The notes below the pieces were generated by a model that worked only from the letters and a program-made list of their open reading frames with translations, did not search any database and had not been told where the DNA came from. Of a stretch of DNA of 64,000 nucleotides, positions 49,050-61,739 are shown piece by piece (positions within the stretch are counted from its first letter, which is position 1; each line of letters starts with the position of its first letter). Both the position numbers and the translations under genes were made by a program. Origin of the DNA: Plantago elongata (taxonomy: Eukaryota; Streptophyta; Magnoliopsida; Lamiales; Plantaginaceae); NCBI GenBank assembly GCA_036897095.1, contig JAYMSP010000109.1, positions 1 through 64,000 of the forward strand. Reading direction: 5' to 3'.

Positions 49050-52000
49050 TCATGTTGATTGTCTGTTCCTTGTAGTAGAGCTGCGCAGGGTAACCCCATG
49101 CAAGAACTTGGTAAAGCCAATAAAACTCAATTTTCCATCTGATGGTCTGATCCAGTCTTTGAGTAGTGTGTGAGCTGTTACACCCAGATTTAGTTCCTGT
49201 AATATAATGATTAGACTTGGTGCATGGACATAGTACAAACCATTTTCAATATAATGTTAGTACATGCGTACCTGTGCCAGTTCCTCCACGGAGGTAACTC
49301 GGTTGCCTTCTTCTTCAAAACTCTGAAATGCTACACTAGCAATATCTTCCCAGTTCTCAAGAGCCTCAAGCTGATGTGGGTTGATTGCAGCAGCACAAAA
49401 CTCCTCAAAATCCATCATTTTAAAGGATAGAGGTTCCAACTGCAAGCCACGGTTCAAATTTGTTAATTCGAAGTGACAGTGAACTCAACAAAGAACAACA
49501 TTTATATGGAAGAAATTAGTGGTTTCATAACACAAGAGTTTGTATTAGTGGTTTTAGGCAGGATCATGAGAAGACAGATGCAGAAAGCGTGCAGATGCAG
49601 GAGAATAATTGACAAATTTCTTCTACAATTGATATTTATCTTGCGGACGGTGTGGAATATATTGACTGAATCTGACAAAATCTATTAGAGCTGGTGGTTG
49701 AAATTCATCTACATCATTTCAAAATCATTGAATATACTTTCATATGCATGTATCAAGGCATGTGATGATTCCTGCATCAAGGTCCATGTATTACATAACC
49801 AAATTTCGATATAACTCTTGATTTCAACACATATCGGAGTAGCAATTTACATATAGAGTACACAGGAATTGCAAACATGGATGAACAGTCAACATGAAGA
49901 ACATCAATATTGTGATTTTGTTCTAAATAAATTATAACTAAATAGGGTGGGCCTTGACGTAAAAAATAACAAAGAAGGTCAAGGTTTCTCACCAAATTTA
50001 GAATGTCAGTGACTCTAGATTCCCTCATGGCATCGGTTGAATTTTTCGTGAGAGCCTGTCAAGCAATAGAGGCAAAGTTACTAATTTAAGTAAATAACAG
50101 GAAAAGATGCTTGGGAAAGGAGAACAAGCATAGCGCACCGTTCTGAAATTGTCAAGGGAGACACAACCATCCCTTGGTTCAAGGAGCTTAAATTGAGCAC
50201 GCAGGTAAATTAGCTCATCCTCAGTCAAAGCTTTTGAAACTGCCTGCATGATCAGGTACAACTCTTGGTTATCAAACTACAACAATACTACATTTCTCCA
50301 CATGTAGGTACAGAAGTTTGAATGTTTTATACAACTCCAGAACGAAGATTTCAATAGCACAAACAGGAACATATAAATGTATACGTACTCTTAGGGCCGC
50401 ACGCTTCAGAGGGGTGGTTCGGATGTATGACTTGATTAATCTGTAAATTGTCAAATCTAAAGGTATAACACAGTTTGAACCCCTTAACCATGGATGAGCT
50501 GCACATAAATTGGCATGTATCAACATAAATATGAATTAAAAACATCTATACCAGCAAAACAGCTGAATAACAGTAAGAAATTTCATGGCACCGTGCAATT
50601 TAAGCAAGTCAAAAGTATATTATCAGTGATAATTCACACTTACTCAGTGCCTGTGCAGCAGTCATTCTTTTCCTATGGTCTCTATTTAGAAGCCGCTTCA
50701 CAAAATCTTTGCCTTCTGCAGATACTGATGGCCATGGTGCATCATAAAAGTTGGGATCAGCTCGTAGCACAGAACGAAAAATGCCTGATTCTGTGCGTGC
50801 CCAGAAAGGTCTGCTTCCACATAACAGTATGTATGTTATTACACCGATACTCCAAATATCCGCTTCACTGCTGTATGATCTGTGAAGTACCTCAGGTGCC
50901 ACATAATAAGCACTTCCAACGATATCATTAAGACGTTGATCTGTATTCACATGAAATTGTCTGTTTGAGATTTGGCACAAAGATTGGTGATTCACATTGT
51001 ACAATATTTGCATAATATCTAAATTGTAAATACTAAGGAGATACTTTGTGCACGATTGGTGTTGAAGGAGGTGTTCATTGGTAACAACAGTACAGGTGAA
51101 GTACACCATTGAGGAAAGAAATGGGATTTCAGTAATATGGAATCACAGACTACATATTGTGTATCAATGAGTAAGTATCCCTTGCCCTCCATTAACATAT
51201 ATGGAAATTTTGATTCGTTAATCAAATAAGGAAGGATAGCTTTGAGAAAGTAACTGCGAATCAGTCATTGTATACAATAACAGGTCCAGACTCGAAAATC
51301 TCAGTGCAGGAAGATGTTTGCTTCCAAATTAACAACATAATCAGGATTTAGGTGGACAACTTCAAGATGCTCATGTTTAACGCAAGTCTAAAAGTCTAGA
51401 TGAGGTGACTATACTGCGGTACTAGATACGGAAGCTCTTTTCCTTTTCAATTAATCCACAAATAAGAGCATAGCAGGCTCCTCCAATAAGGTTCATTCCA
51501 AGTGAAATGTTATAGATATGTAATTGGATGGGAGCTTTCCTTATGGTGAAATGGACAGTAATAATTACCAACCAGGCAACAATATAGCAAGATCATTTGT
51601 ATATATATAAATTCACCCAGCTTAGGTACGAATTACTAATGATTTATGTCAAGTGTGGTGATGTAATGAAGATTGTGTTCGTAGCATATTAAGCAACCAC
51701 TGGAAAATATGTCTAGCAAGCAATGAAAAACTGTAACCCATATACGAAAATATGAAATGAGTAGTCAAATAAGTTTGATTCCAATTATATGTGATTAAAC
51801 AATGACAGTTGATATACTTCTACTTTGTACAGGGAAAAATAAGAGATATGAGATCTTCACCTGGTCTGATAAAATCTGAAAGACCAAAATCTATGACCTT
51901 CATAGGACTATCTTCATCTCTTGTGGCAAATAGGAAATTCTGCATGTAGAGAGTGTTCTTTAGTGGAATGCATTGATGCAAGTTGTGAAACACGTGGCAC

Positions 52001-53788
52001 ACAAAATTTGAATTTACACGTGATCATCGCAAATGTAACTCTTGCTTAAAATACCTCTGGCTTTAGATCTCGGTGTACAACACCTTGAAGATGGCAAAAG
52101 GCAACAACACTTAACATCTGCAAAACTATTTTCTTGGCATCCTCTTCAGTATACCTTCCACCCCTGCAACATGGAAACAGTCAGATAAAGTTTCTAGTGG
52201 ATCCATTAGCTGGTGTAGAATTTGATAGGAAATGGATAAGCTGCAGTACCGAGCTAAAATCCTGTCTAGCAGCTCACCACCTTCACACAATCTGTCAAGA
52301 CACAATTAAGTTTATCTATAAGAAAAGGAGTGTAGACACCATAAAGTGCCAAAAGAGGTTCTACATGCAAACAATCAAAAGCAACTAAACTTGCAAAGAC
52401 ATCAAATCCAAAAAACACACATCATTATAGGCCGGGTTCAGCAGTAACGAGATAACAATAAGATGCAATAAGACAAGATTTATATATTGAAGACACGTAA
52501 AGCATGAAGACGAATGGGAATATAAACACATACTCCATAACTACATATACGTTATGTGCATCCTCGAATGCATCATGAAACTTTATCAGGTTTTTATGTC
52601 CAGACAAAGCTTTCAATATCTTCACCTCCCTCCGAACATCTTCAATAGCTATAGCAGTCGTCATCTGAAAAGTTAAACTTTACAATTTAATCTTCTGAAA
52701 GAAAATTATCAGAAACGCCTCAACAGATCATGTAAGCTAAGCTCTCAGTGAATACTAGGAAAGGATTATTCTCAGTTCCTCACCATGTCCTACTATTTCC
52801 ATCACACAGTATGTCCAGTTATATGCATAAACATTTAAAACTAAGAATGCTAATCGCAGAAACAGTTCTAGCAACTTTCTTATGAGATCAATGACTTAAC
52901 TATTTAGCAGCGTATTTTTGGGATAGATGATTAAACAATTTGGATGAATTCAGACATGTGCCATCAAATTCATTCTCTCCTCTCACAGTTCTATTATTTT
53001 TACTAACATAATTCAGTTATATTCATTCAGGTCTAACAATGGACATAGCAGAAAGAGTTCTAGACTGGCGATTTAAGTATCTAGCAGAATTCAAAAAACG
53101 CCTCACTGAAGTCTTTCTTTTCTCTCTCAAGTCTAGTACACCTCTAAGCTGTGAATTCGTGCATGATCATATAATATATGTTAAAACTAACAGTATTAAC
53201 AGCAGAAAGAGTTCTCAATGCTTGAACTATATAGCAAAATTCGAAGACTCTGAATTCCATTACCTTAGCTTTGGAAATGATCTTAACAGCCACTTGCTGA
53301 TTCTTAAGCTCTCCTTTCTTCCCCTTAGCCCAACAAGTATGACCAAAATGCCCTCTCCCAACCTCCTTCCCCAACTCAAACCTAGCCGCAATATTCTTCG
53401 AATAACCAAAGCTCTTATCCAGCTGCCTCTCCCCTCCTTCTCCACTCGTCTCCGTGATCCTCTCAGGAGTCGGCTTCGCAGGCTGCCGCTTCATAAACGC
53501 CGACATGATCGGCTTAGCCGGAGACGGCGGAGGCAGCGGCCACCTGAATTTCCTCCCAGGAGTCCTCGCCGGAGAAGGCGTCGGAGCTATTCCGGCTGGG
53601 TAGGGACTCTGAAAAGGACTCGTCGTGAAGGAGTGCGCAGGAGTTCGCCCGGCGGCGCCATTGGAAGCTGCGGAGGGCGTCTGCGGCGCCGATCGCTGAG
53701 GACGGTGGTTGTTGGCGGCGGCGGATGTGGAAACGACGTCGTCCTTGTCAGCTGAGACAGTGACGCCTTTGCTGCAGCAATGCCCCAT
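49050..53788 (-). CDS. CRK: CDPK-related kinase (CRK)
   Basis: There are eleven exons: 53788-53264, 52664-52534, 52291-52250, 52163-52055, 51939-51861, 50940-50644, 50498-50389, 50243-50139, 50055-49993, 49439-49272 and 49196-49050. They total 1776 nt, giving 591 residues, normal for CRKs. The N-terminus MGHCCSKG carries Gly2 for myristoylation and Cys4/Cys5 for palmitoylation. A Pro/Ser-rich region follows to about residue 125. Kinase marks are [13 protein letters not shown] (Lys169), [20 protein letters not shown] and [11 protein letters not shown]. The C-terminal third has degenerate EF-hands, the family hallmark that separates CRKs from true CDPKs. It acts at the plasma membrane; calmodulin binding is known for some members. 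Confidence 0.96.
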
Positions 53789-53799
53789 GTTTCAGCTCA

Positions 53800-55520
53800 A
53801 CTGAACTCAACGGCGAGTCGATCGGAAATCTACGTAGCTCCGGTCAACGGAAGTCTATCTATCATCCAACGGTCAACGAGAACCAGATCGGAGATGTTTT
53901 CAGTTAGTTCGTTGAGGTTGTTGTTGAGCAGAGTCTCATTTGCAGGAATGATCTACCGAGCCTTGTATTTGTGTGAGTCGCCGGAGAGTCAACGGAGAGT
54001 AAATTCCGGCGAATTGTCGTTACAGTGAGGTCGGAAAATTCAAGGATGAAAAAATAAAAATATTAATAAATGAGGTGAACGAGGTTAAGTTTTACAAATG
54101 CACTACCCCATTAATATTGGAGTGAGGCTTTGGTGAGAACAGGTAAACGATGTTCAATTCAAAAGGATGTACGACAGCCTAACGTCTTATATCATACGTG
54201 CTTAAAGTCTTAAACTACTTTTTTTTAATTCTACTCCTCCGTTCCAACTCCCAAAATAAATATTATATATTTCATTTATATATTTCACTGTAAATGTCAT
54301 ATATTCTTACAACTCCAACAAACAAGAATACATACTGCATATGAATTGGAATAATACGATATAGATATAATAATACAAGTTTGAAATATGAGATTTTTAA
54401 AAAGTTGTAACAATTCATACCTGGTGGTTGACGTAACTAAAAATATTATTGTTATTGACATTTTTATAATATACTTTTCAACTAGAGAAAATTAAAATTT
54501 GTATTAATTTTGATAATCGATCAACAATTACCGGATTGCGGTATGTACTACGTAGAAGTACATTATTGTTGTTGAGTTTATAATAATGGAGCATCCTAAG
54601 ATAACAATTAAAAATGAATATAGTTAACCTAACACACACCCTGCAGCTATTTTTTGAATATGTATGTATGTATGTAACAGCAGCAACGGTGCGGTGTAGA
54701 GTTGAACATTATTGATGCAGGAAAAGAAGAGGGGTTAATATTATTAATTAAAACATGTGAATTCACTTTTTCTTGGTTGCATACTTTGGAACACGCACAT
54801 AATGATCCACGAGTGTAACCATGTGTACACAAGAACTAAATACCAAAGTTCGTGGATGTGGAAGGAGATTGTCCAAACAAATACCAACTAATTATGTGCC
54901 ATTATTTTTATTCTAATACCCTTTGTTGTTAATGTCAGAAATTAAGGTTTTCTTTGTTCACATCGCTATCTGTTTGTTTTATATATTTAACTTGATTAAT
55001 AATTTGTATCTTGCAGTGTTTGTCTACGTTGTTCGTCAGACTTCTTTCCATTCCGATCGATGATTATTAAAAGTAGTACGTACTCATATTATATTTTACC
55101 TAATTAATCATCGTCAACATTTTTATTACATGTTTAATTAAATTATGACTCCTTAATATTTATAATTAAAAGTATTATTGAATTAAATTTTTTTATTATA
55201 TTTAGTTATACATATTTGTATAATTAAATTATAATTAGTATTTAAAAATATTATTAAATTAGGATTCCTTATTATATCTAGCCGCTTACAAATAAATTAT
55301 AATTAGTATTTAAAAATATTATTAAATTAGGATTCCTTATTATATCTAGCGGCTATACATATTTGTATTATTGAATTATATTTTTTTATTATATCTAGCT
55401 ATGTATATATGAGATTGTTGAATAAAAATAGGTGGGGAGAATAGTTCCATCAAAATAAATAAAAAACCTTGTCGATCGATCTTTGCTTGTTCCTTGTTCA
55501 ACTAGTTCTTTTTTTTGTCA
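53800..55520. other. CRK promoter region and AT-rich intergenic DNA
   Basis: The left part is the CRK leader and promoter. CTACTCCTCCGTTCC near 54232 resembles a Stowaway-type MITE end. A TATG microsatellite lies at about 54660-54675. Two 57-bp copies of an A/T-rich unit lie at 55226-55350. The right end is the F-box gene promoter. Confidence 0.5.
55226..55350. repeat. Tandem duplication, period 68 bp
   Basis: The block from AAATTATAATTAG to TTATTATATCTAGC occurs at 55226-55282 and again at 55294-55350, essentially without change. The linker between them differs from the sequence that follows copy 2. Confidence 0.85.
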
Positions 55521-55528
55521 CAAGAAAC

Positions 55529-56710
55529 ATGGTCTTCAATAGGGACCTGCTACAGGAGATCTTATCGCACCTACCAGCAAGATTGGTGCTCAAATACTCA
55601 ACATCTTGCAAAGCAGTCCGCGATTATTTGTCTGAGGATTTCTTTCTCCGGAAGCAAGCCAATAACATGCTCACGGTAGGTGATACTGACCTGCTGATGC
55701 TGATCGAGCCTTCAGGGATTATCCCCGGCTGGAAGAACAAAAGGCTCGAATCACACCCCATTGATCATGGATGTAGCCACGGCATTAACAATAGCTTACA
55801 CCCTGATTCCATTGATTTTGTACTAAATAAAACCCGAATCTTAGCATCCAGCAATGGGCTGCTCTGCTGCCAAAAGCTAGACAATGACGAGCATTGGCTA
55901 GACAATGCCAAGCTAGACAATGCCGGACAAACGCTGTTGTTGTTCAATCCAACAACAAAGTCATGTTCTCTACCAATCACAGTTCCAGAAACCCCTTACG
56001 ATCCCATGACAATCCTTTTCGCATGCGAAAAAGATGACTACTTGCTAATGAAAGTTGTTTATCCGGATTGGAGCGGCCCGTATAGTTTCAAGATCTACTC
56101 ACCCGAACAGAATATTTGGAGACATCACGCTAGCTTCGACCTGGGTGGGAGAGATCTCAATTGGGAGAACTGCATTTATTTGAACGGTGTTTTCTATGTA
56201 GTTTCAGACAGTCACAACTACTTTGGAGGAGGTCCTTGGTTTTGGCCGTATATCGTGGCATGCGACATGAATAGAAAATCCAAGTCGAGATTCTTCGCAA
56301 TTCCAGAGACAGCGAAAACAGAAGTTCATAAATCCAAGTTAAAGATTTTCCCATGGGGAATCCCAAGTGAATCAGAGTGTAACAAACCAATTTGTCTTGT
56401 CAAATTGCTGAGGAACATGTTCACAGTCTGGGTACTGTTATCTGATAGCAATAGCAATGAAAAGGATGAATGGGTACAGATCCTGGACATCGAAATCATG
56501 GGCCGCTTCGTGATCGAAGAATTTACTCTAGTTAACAGAAGTTCCCTGTTATTCGTAACCAGAGACATGGTCGTAACCAGAGACATTCGGAAGGTCTATC
56601 GTTATGATATTCGGAATCAATTGGGACTTGTAGAACAAGTGTGCAGCCTTAATTGTGGAGATATAGTCTCTTTAATTCCTTTTTCCAGTACTCTTCGTCC
56701 AATAGCTTAA
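55529..56710 (+). CDS. F-box protein (F-box/kelch- or FBA-like, lineage-specific)
   Basis: This is a single exon; the first ATG of the frame is at 55529, giving 393 residues (the frame is open further upstream but without an ATG). Residues 1-40 form an F-box: FNRDLLQEILSHLPARLVLKYS, then CKAVRDYLSEDFFL. This binds the SKP1 adaptor of SCF ubiquitin ligases. The C-terminal part has features of F-box-associated domains: ASSNGLLCC, LLLFNPTTKSC, SFKIYSPEQNIWRH and a late FVIEEFTLV. These genes evolve quickly in plants and are often single-exon. The target protein is unknown. Confidence 0.85.
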   Translation: MVFNRDLLQEILSHLPARLVLKYSTSCKAVRDYLSEDFFLRKQANNMLTVGDTDLLMLIEPSGIIPGWKNKRLESHPIDHGCSHGINNSLHPDSIDFVLNKTRILASSNGLLCCQKLDNDEHWLDNAKLDNAGQTLLLFNPTTKSCSLPITVPETPYDPMTILFACEKDDYLLMKVVYPDWSGPYSFKIYSPEQNIWRHHASFDLGGRDLNWENCIYLNGVFYVVSDSHNYFGGGPWFWPYIVACDMNRKSKSRFFAIPETAKTEVHKSKLKIFPWGIPSESECNKPICLVKLLRNMFTVWVLLSDSNSNEKDEWVQILDIEIMGRFVIEEFTLVNRSSLLFVTRDMVVTRDIRKVYRYDIRNQLGLVEQVCSLNCGDIVSLIPFSSTLRPIA

Positions 56711-57325
56711 TTAATGCATCGCCGATCTTAGGAGAAGGTAGTTTAGTTAGTTAAGTTAGTTAATGGTGAAGATAGTTAGTTATCTTTCAATTAATCAATA
56801 CAATTTAGTTTATCAAATTTATCAAAATTATTCACAGTCGAATTGACTATAATCTAATTATACATCTAACAATTTTTATCTCGACTCCACTACATCTGTC
56901 TATGTAAATGACCATTTACAAAATCAGGTAGCGGCCAAGGAATCCTAAAACCATTGTAATAATTCTCTTCTCTTTCCCTGGAAAAATTGGCAACTCATAA
57001 TCATAAACCAAGAAACCAGAGAACTCTTTTTGGGGTAAAATCCTCCTATGCAAACTGCAAAGAGTTATTCTGCCATATATTTTGCTATGAATTGGATCTT
57101 TAAAATTGGAACCTGCCATAAAATTTTGTTCCATTTACCAAATTGGCTAGCTATGAATTTGGTAAAGTGGTGTATTCGCAGTTATAAAACACAATCCGTT
57201 CACTTTTAATTTGCTAAACAACTTCAAACATACAACAAGCTCACCCGTTCCAAAGGATTCAACTTAACATAACTGTTTGTAAAAGTAAATTTCTAAGAAC
57301 GTTCAACTTAAATCGAAGAGACATT

Positions 57326-59118
57326 TTAAGTTCCTAATATACACATGTAGAGTGGTCTACACCACCACCCCCTCCAAACAAGAAGCTGTATATAACCATC
57401 AGTCTCATTCTTATAATAATTATCACCACAATAGTAACACCGCGATTCAGCTATAGCAACAAAATTATTGTCGACGTCAACAACAGTATTTGATTCGTCC
57501 ATGGTCAATACAGGGGGCATGTAGCACGTTTTGAAATACACCTCATTCATAAAAATCCCACTTCCCATTTCAGGACTTAAGTTTGATGAAGCCGGCGTAA
57601 ACACTTGTCCACCAAAACGTAACGAATATGCACTTTCTCCCATGGTTGTAAACAGTGAAATAGGCCAATTGCCAACTGCGTTTCATGGGCTGCCAACTGT
57701 GAGCCACCAACCAACATCATCCTGTACATAAACGGCATAATACAAAGAATCACCATAGCTTAATTACTAAAACTTGAAGGAATATATAATATGTAGTATG
57801 ATTACCACAAAGATGTAGAGGCCGGGAAACTTCATATTGTGGACCTTCTTGAACGGAAATATTGGTAAATACAAAACCATGCAAGAGGTGTTTTGTTGTT
57901 GACTATTACAAATCCCGGACATTTTGTATTGTAGCACCCTGTAGATTGATGATTGTCTCTCTGTCAATCAACCAACAAGAAAAGGGTTATAGTTAACTTA
58001 GCAAGACAACATTGAACAATCTAAACATTAATTTTATTTATGTACGGTCCATCAAGTGTACAACCTGGTGTGGTAATCGCCATATAATCCAGGATTTACC
58101 TGAAAATTTGGCAGCAATCGTTTCATACAATTAGAACTATAGCTACCATAACATGTGCAAGTTAAAATTGCAAATATGACAAACTCAGGTATGTACCGTC
58201 CACCCCGCTTGAATTTCTTCCAAAATCTCACCACTCTGGATGAAAATAGTAGCTGAACTATGAAAATAGTAGCTGAACTATATCCGCCAGAACTACGTAC
58301 TTTTGGATTATGTATGCAGTATGCTTATGTCCGCTCCAGCAGAGTAGTATGTCTTATTACTCGGTTTCGTATATATCCCTGCAAACTGCCCTTGTGTAAA
58401 CAGATGGGAGTTAATTATATCACATTGTATCTTTATATGTAGAAATCAAATTAACCACTGAATATATTAACAATTAAGCTTACGTACGTCCAGTCTCTCT
58501 TGCCCTCTGTGAGATTGCGCAACAGGAGGATCTCCAGTGTTATTTTTTGGATACTCTGTCATCCCTGATTGGAACAGTTCCTTCAGGGCATGTCTTTCCC
58601 GACCTCCGCAATCTTGCAGCCTCAAATTGAGTATCCGATGATGTCTTTCGGGGCCTTTTACTAGGCTTCATCTAAAGTATGAATTCAAGGAATTATTATC
58701 ATACGGTATATCTAATGAGAGAGCTGAGATTTTACAACTTCATACCAGGAACATATGTATCAGTATAAGAAAAGGTGAAAAGGTCCATACCACAACTTTA
58801 TGATCTGAAAAGGACAGATGCCTTAAAGTGGGTTGTTCGTGTATATTTACACAATCGTAAACATCACCATATACCGTCTGAAGTGAAAGAAGAAAAGAAA
58901 AGAAATAAATTATGACGAAAGCTACATAAACAAATGAAAATGCAAAATTTCGGTAGTACTTATATATATACCTCAATGCTTGCCAATGTGGGATTAGGCG
59001 TTCAAATGTTGGCTTTCCGATAAAGTCGCAAAGCAGCATCAGGTCTAGCAGAAGTTGCAATAAACAGCGTTCCAAGGAAAAGAACAAACACAAGGTCAAT
59101 GGGGATCATCATCATCAT
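57326..59118 (-). pseudogene. Neprosin-family (DUF239) gene, broken
   Basis: Exon-like pieces of a neprosin (a plant prolyl peptidase family, secreted) appear in the right order on the minus strand. First comes a signal-peptide exon from ATG 59118 (LVFVLFLGTLFIATSARPDA). The activation-peptide exon has VYGDVYDCVNIHEQPTLRH (about 58880-58790). Then KTCPEGTVPIRDDR (about 58670-58490), EILEEIQAGWTV (about 58240-58200), STGCYNTKCPGFVIVNN (about 57960-57830) and the catalytic-domain end FGGQVFTPASSNLSPEMGSG (57643-57326). Stops fall inside the first exon (after KANI), after RVSKK, and after LTVGSP, and the frame shifts near GPQYEVSRP. A 19-bp direct duplication lies at 58241-58279. It looks non-functional. 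Confidence 0.75.
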
Positions 59119-59119
59119 A

Positions 59120-60316
59120 TGTAGTAATCTGTACTTCTCTATATACTATGATCACTTAAGAAGAATTGGTCCGTCTGGTATTTCCACTTGAAAGAAGATT
59201 GTATTGCAGGAGCTTGATTGTGTGCTTGAATGTGGATTTGGACTAAGTACGTACTTCTATGGAGAGAGCGTAAGTATTTAAGCAGTGTAACTATTGGTTG
59301 GATAAGCTAGCGTACCATACAGTTAGTGAAAAATTAATAAGGAAAAATTTCAAAGATATTGGATAAAGTCCTTGTCCATAATTTTAGAATAGAATCATGC
59401 AGACATGCATGGTAAATCTCAAAACCGATATTATTAAGCCGCAATGTCTTATCCAGCATCAAGCCATAACTACCAGCCTGAGCCTTAACACTCAAACACA
59501 AAAAGCAAACCTTTTGCATCAAATCAAATTAAAGAAACGAGCAGGCAAGACTTACTCCCAGTGCGAGCAACGAGAATCCCTGCAACATCGTAACATAGGT
59601 TCGTATAGGATTTAACAAATTACAGTCAACTAAATCTTTTGGAGGACCCAACCAAGCATGTTTCTTAAATAATTTTATGGTATAGCAATTGTATTTGCCT
59701 TTGTGGCCGAAATTTAATGTACAAGTCTATCAGAATGAGTTGCTCAGATTTTTAGATCGTATTGTAAATGTGCTTTACATATATTATTACAAGTCTCTAG
59801 CACCATTTTCGAGAGTTCTGAGTTGCTCAGATTTTTAGTTTGTTCTGTAATTGTGTTTTACTAATATTATTACAAGTATATAGCAACATTTTCAAGAGTT
59901 CCATTCTCTTTGGTTGTTATATATTCTCATTTCTCACAACTCGAACAAACAACGAATATATTATAGTAGAAAAAGGAAGTCGATAATATTAGAACATTCA
60001 CAATAAGATGAAGAAAAGATTGGCACAGCCAAGGTGATAGATGTTGAAACCAGTAGAAACTTCTACTCTAAACAGATGGATTTAACTCTTATAGATGTCA
60101 AACACAAACAGGAAATTACATGAACCATTCATCACTAGTGTCGAATTTCCAATACCAGTAATAAAATGAATCATCCAGTGATCCAACATGGACAAAAAGA
60201 GAATTCTAGGATAAAATTGGACAAATTTAGGGATGCTCAGAACTAGATTACTTGGAAGAAACAAAAGGAGCTAAACGACTAGTACTCAAACTAAAAACAA
60301 TCTGCATATCACCACT
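59120..60316. other. Intergenic DNA between the neprosin relic and RPP1
   Basis: No exon seen. An 83-bp unit is duplicated in tandem with divergence (59737-59901; both units contain GAGTTGCTCAGATTTTTAG and CAAGAGTTC-like ends). The last part is the 3' UTR of RPP1. Confidence 0.55.
59737..59901. repeat. Diverged tandem duplication, period 83 bp
   Basis: Unit 1 begins at 59737 and unit 2 at 59820, both GAGTTGCTCAGATTTTTAG. They share TATTATTACAAGT, TAGCA(C/A)CATTTTC and AGAGTTC, with about a dozen differences. Confidence 0.75.
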
Positions 60317-61515
60317 CTAATCAAATAAGCTGAATCCCATGTCGTCATCACTCTCTTCCTTGGCCTCCTCCTGAAAACAAATGCACATTGTTACTATAGT
60401 TGAACAAGATAATACTATAAGAAATCAAGATGTAACTGGATTTTCCTGCACTTTAATATAAGAACATAGAGACGAGTAATTCCCATGTGGACCATCATAT
60501 ATTATAAACTTGGTATTGCGCTATATCTTAATACACTCAGTATATCAAACATACATGCTACACTATTTGTATGAATATCATACCAGTTGGCATAAACAAG
60601 AACAATACCATACAAGTAACTTACATGATCGAAGCAACAATTGCTAGGGTATAATAAGTTATAATTCTTTGTTAGAAGCAATTAATAAATATTATATGTG
60701 ATAGAAACAAATATACACTTGTATTATAAAAGCTAGTGCATCAGTAAGAGAGTAAGTCATAAACCACAAGTTAAACGTGCATATTACGGATTAATTAAAC
60801 CAGAATAGCTAATTTTGATGCACATAATCCATTTTATCACACAAGACGTAGAAGAAGCACACACTGTTACTACCCTTACTACCCTGTGTAATTGATGCAC
60901 ATAATCCAATGTATCACACAAGACGTATAAGAAGCACATACTGTTACTACCCTTACTACCATGTGTAATGCAAAATTGCGAATACAACCTGGCAACTCAA
61001 ATCAAACATACATGAATGCACAACCATAGAAATGTTTAACAAGATATAAACCATATTTTAGAACGCCTACCAGATCTGCCACTTTTGATTGAGCTGATTG
61101 ATTCATCTATACTACAACACACGGTAAATGATCCTAATAGGGATCGAACATTTTCATTTTCGAAAAAAAAAAAAAAAACCTAATCTACAATCGACACATC
61201 AAAGGCTAAGAGTAAGGTAGAAATGGTATACCTTCTTCTCTTCAGCGGCCGGAGCAGCAGCTGCAGCGGCACCACCGGAGGCAGGAGCGGCAACGGCGAC
61301 AGCGGCGCCGCCGCCACCAGCACCAACATTCATAACGAGATCTTCAATGTTCCTCTTCTCGCAGAGCTTAGCGAACAAGCTCGGCCAGTAGGACTCAATA
61401 GTCAGATTCGCAGACTTAACGAGAGTAGCTATTTTCTCAGCCTAAATACAAAACAAAATAACAAATCATTTCATTTGAGATCATCAAACAGAATAGTACT
61501 CCAGTTTGTAATTTT

Positions 61516-61552
<37 letters not shown>

Positions 61553-61625
61553 TTACAGTGACGGGGATTCCATCGTCGTGGAGGATCAAGGAGGCGTAGG
61601 TGCAGGCAAGCTCACCGACTGACAT
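60317..61625 (-). CDS. RPP1: 60S acidic ribosomal protein P1
   Basis: There are three exons: 61625-61557, 61441-61232 and 60370-60317. They total 333 nt, giving 110 residues. P1 pairs with P2 on the ribosomal stalk, which recruits elongation factors. The N-terminal helical part starts [19 protein letters not shown]. An Ala/Gly-rich hinge ([18 protein letters not shown]) follows, then the acidic conserved end [13 protein letters not shown]. Intron 2 is long (861 bp) and contains a 77-bp tandem duplication. Intron 1 starts with a CT-repeat directly after its donor. Upstream on the minus strand, TATATAAA and AAAACCCTAG (telo-box-like) lie near 61700-61720, fitting a ribosomal promoter. Confidence 0.97.
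60815..60968. repeat. Tandem duplication in RPP1 intron 2, period 77 bp
   Basis: Units start at 60815 and 60892 (TTGATGCACATAATCCA). Both contain TATCACACAAGACGTA, AGAAGCACA and CTGTTACTACCCTTACTACC. There are fewer than ten differences. Confidence 0.85.
61519..61549. repeat. (GA)n microsatellite in RPP1 intron 1
   Basis: About fifteen GA units on the plus strand. On the sense (minus) strand this is a CT-repeat starting a few bases after the 5' splice site of intron 1. Confidence 0.9.
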
Positions 61626-61689
61626 GTTTGATTCTTCTTCTTCGATTCGAAAGCAGCTGCTCTGATCAGCGTTCTCGCGGCTGTATAAA

Positions 61690-61730
61690 AGAAGAGGACT
61701 AGGGTTTTCCCAATTTATATAAAGCTCAGA
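61690..61730 (-). promoter_or_regulatory. RPP1 core promoter: TATA box and telo-box-like element
   Basis: On the minus strand, TTTATATAAATT is followed by AAAACCCTAG and then CTTTTATACAGC. The telo-box-like AAACCCTA is a common element of plant ribosomal protein promoters. Confidence 0.5.
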
Positions 61731-61739
61731 ATTACAATT

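Noticed and set aside
53039-53755. Long plus-strand frame (238 codons) opposite CRK exon 1
   Set aside because: It is antisense to the Pro/Ser-rich CRK N-terminus; Arg-rich text is what GC-rich antisense gives. The CRK frame has motifs and splicing support.
56916-57134. 72-codon minus-strand frame before the neprosin relic
   Set aside because: It shows no neprosin or F-box motif and no splice link to the relic.
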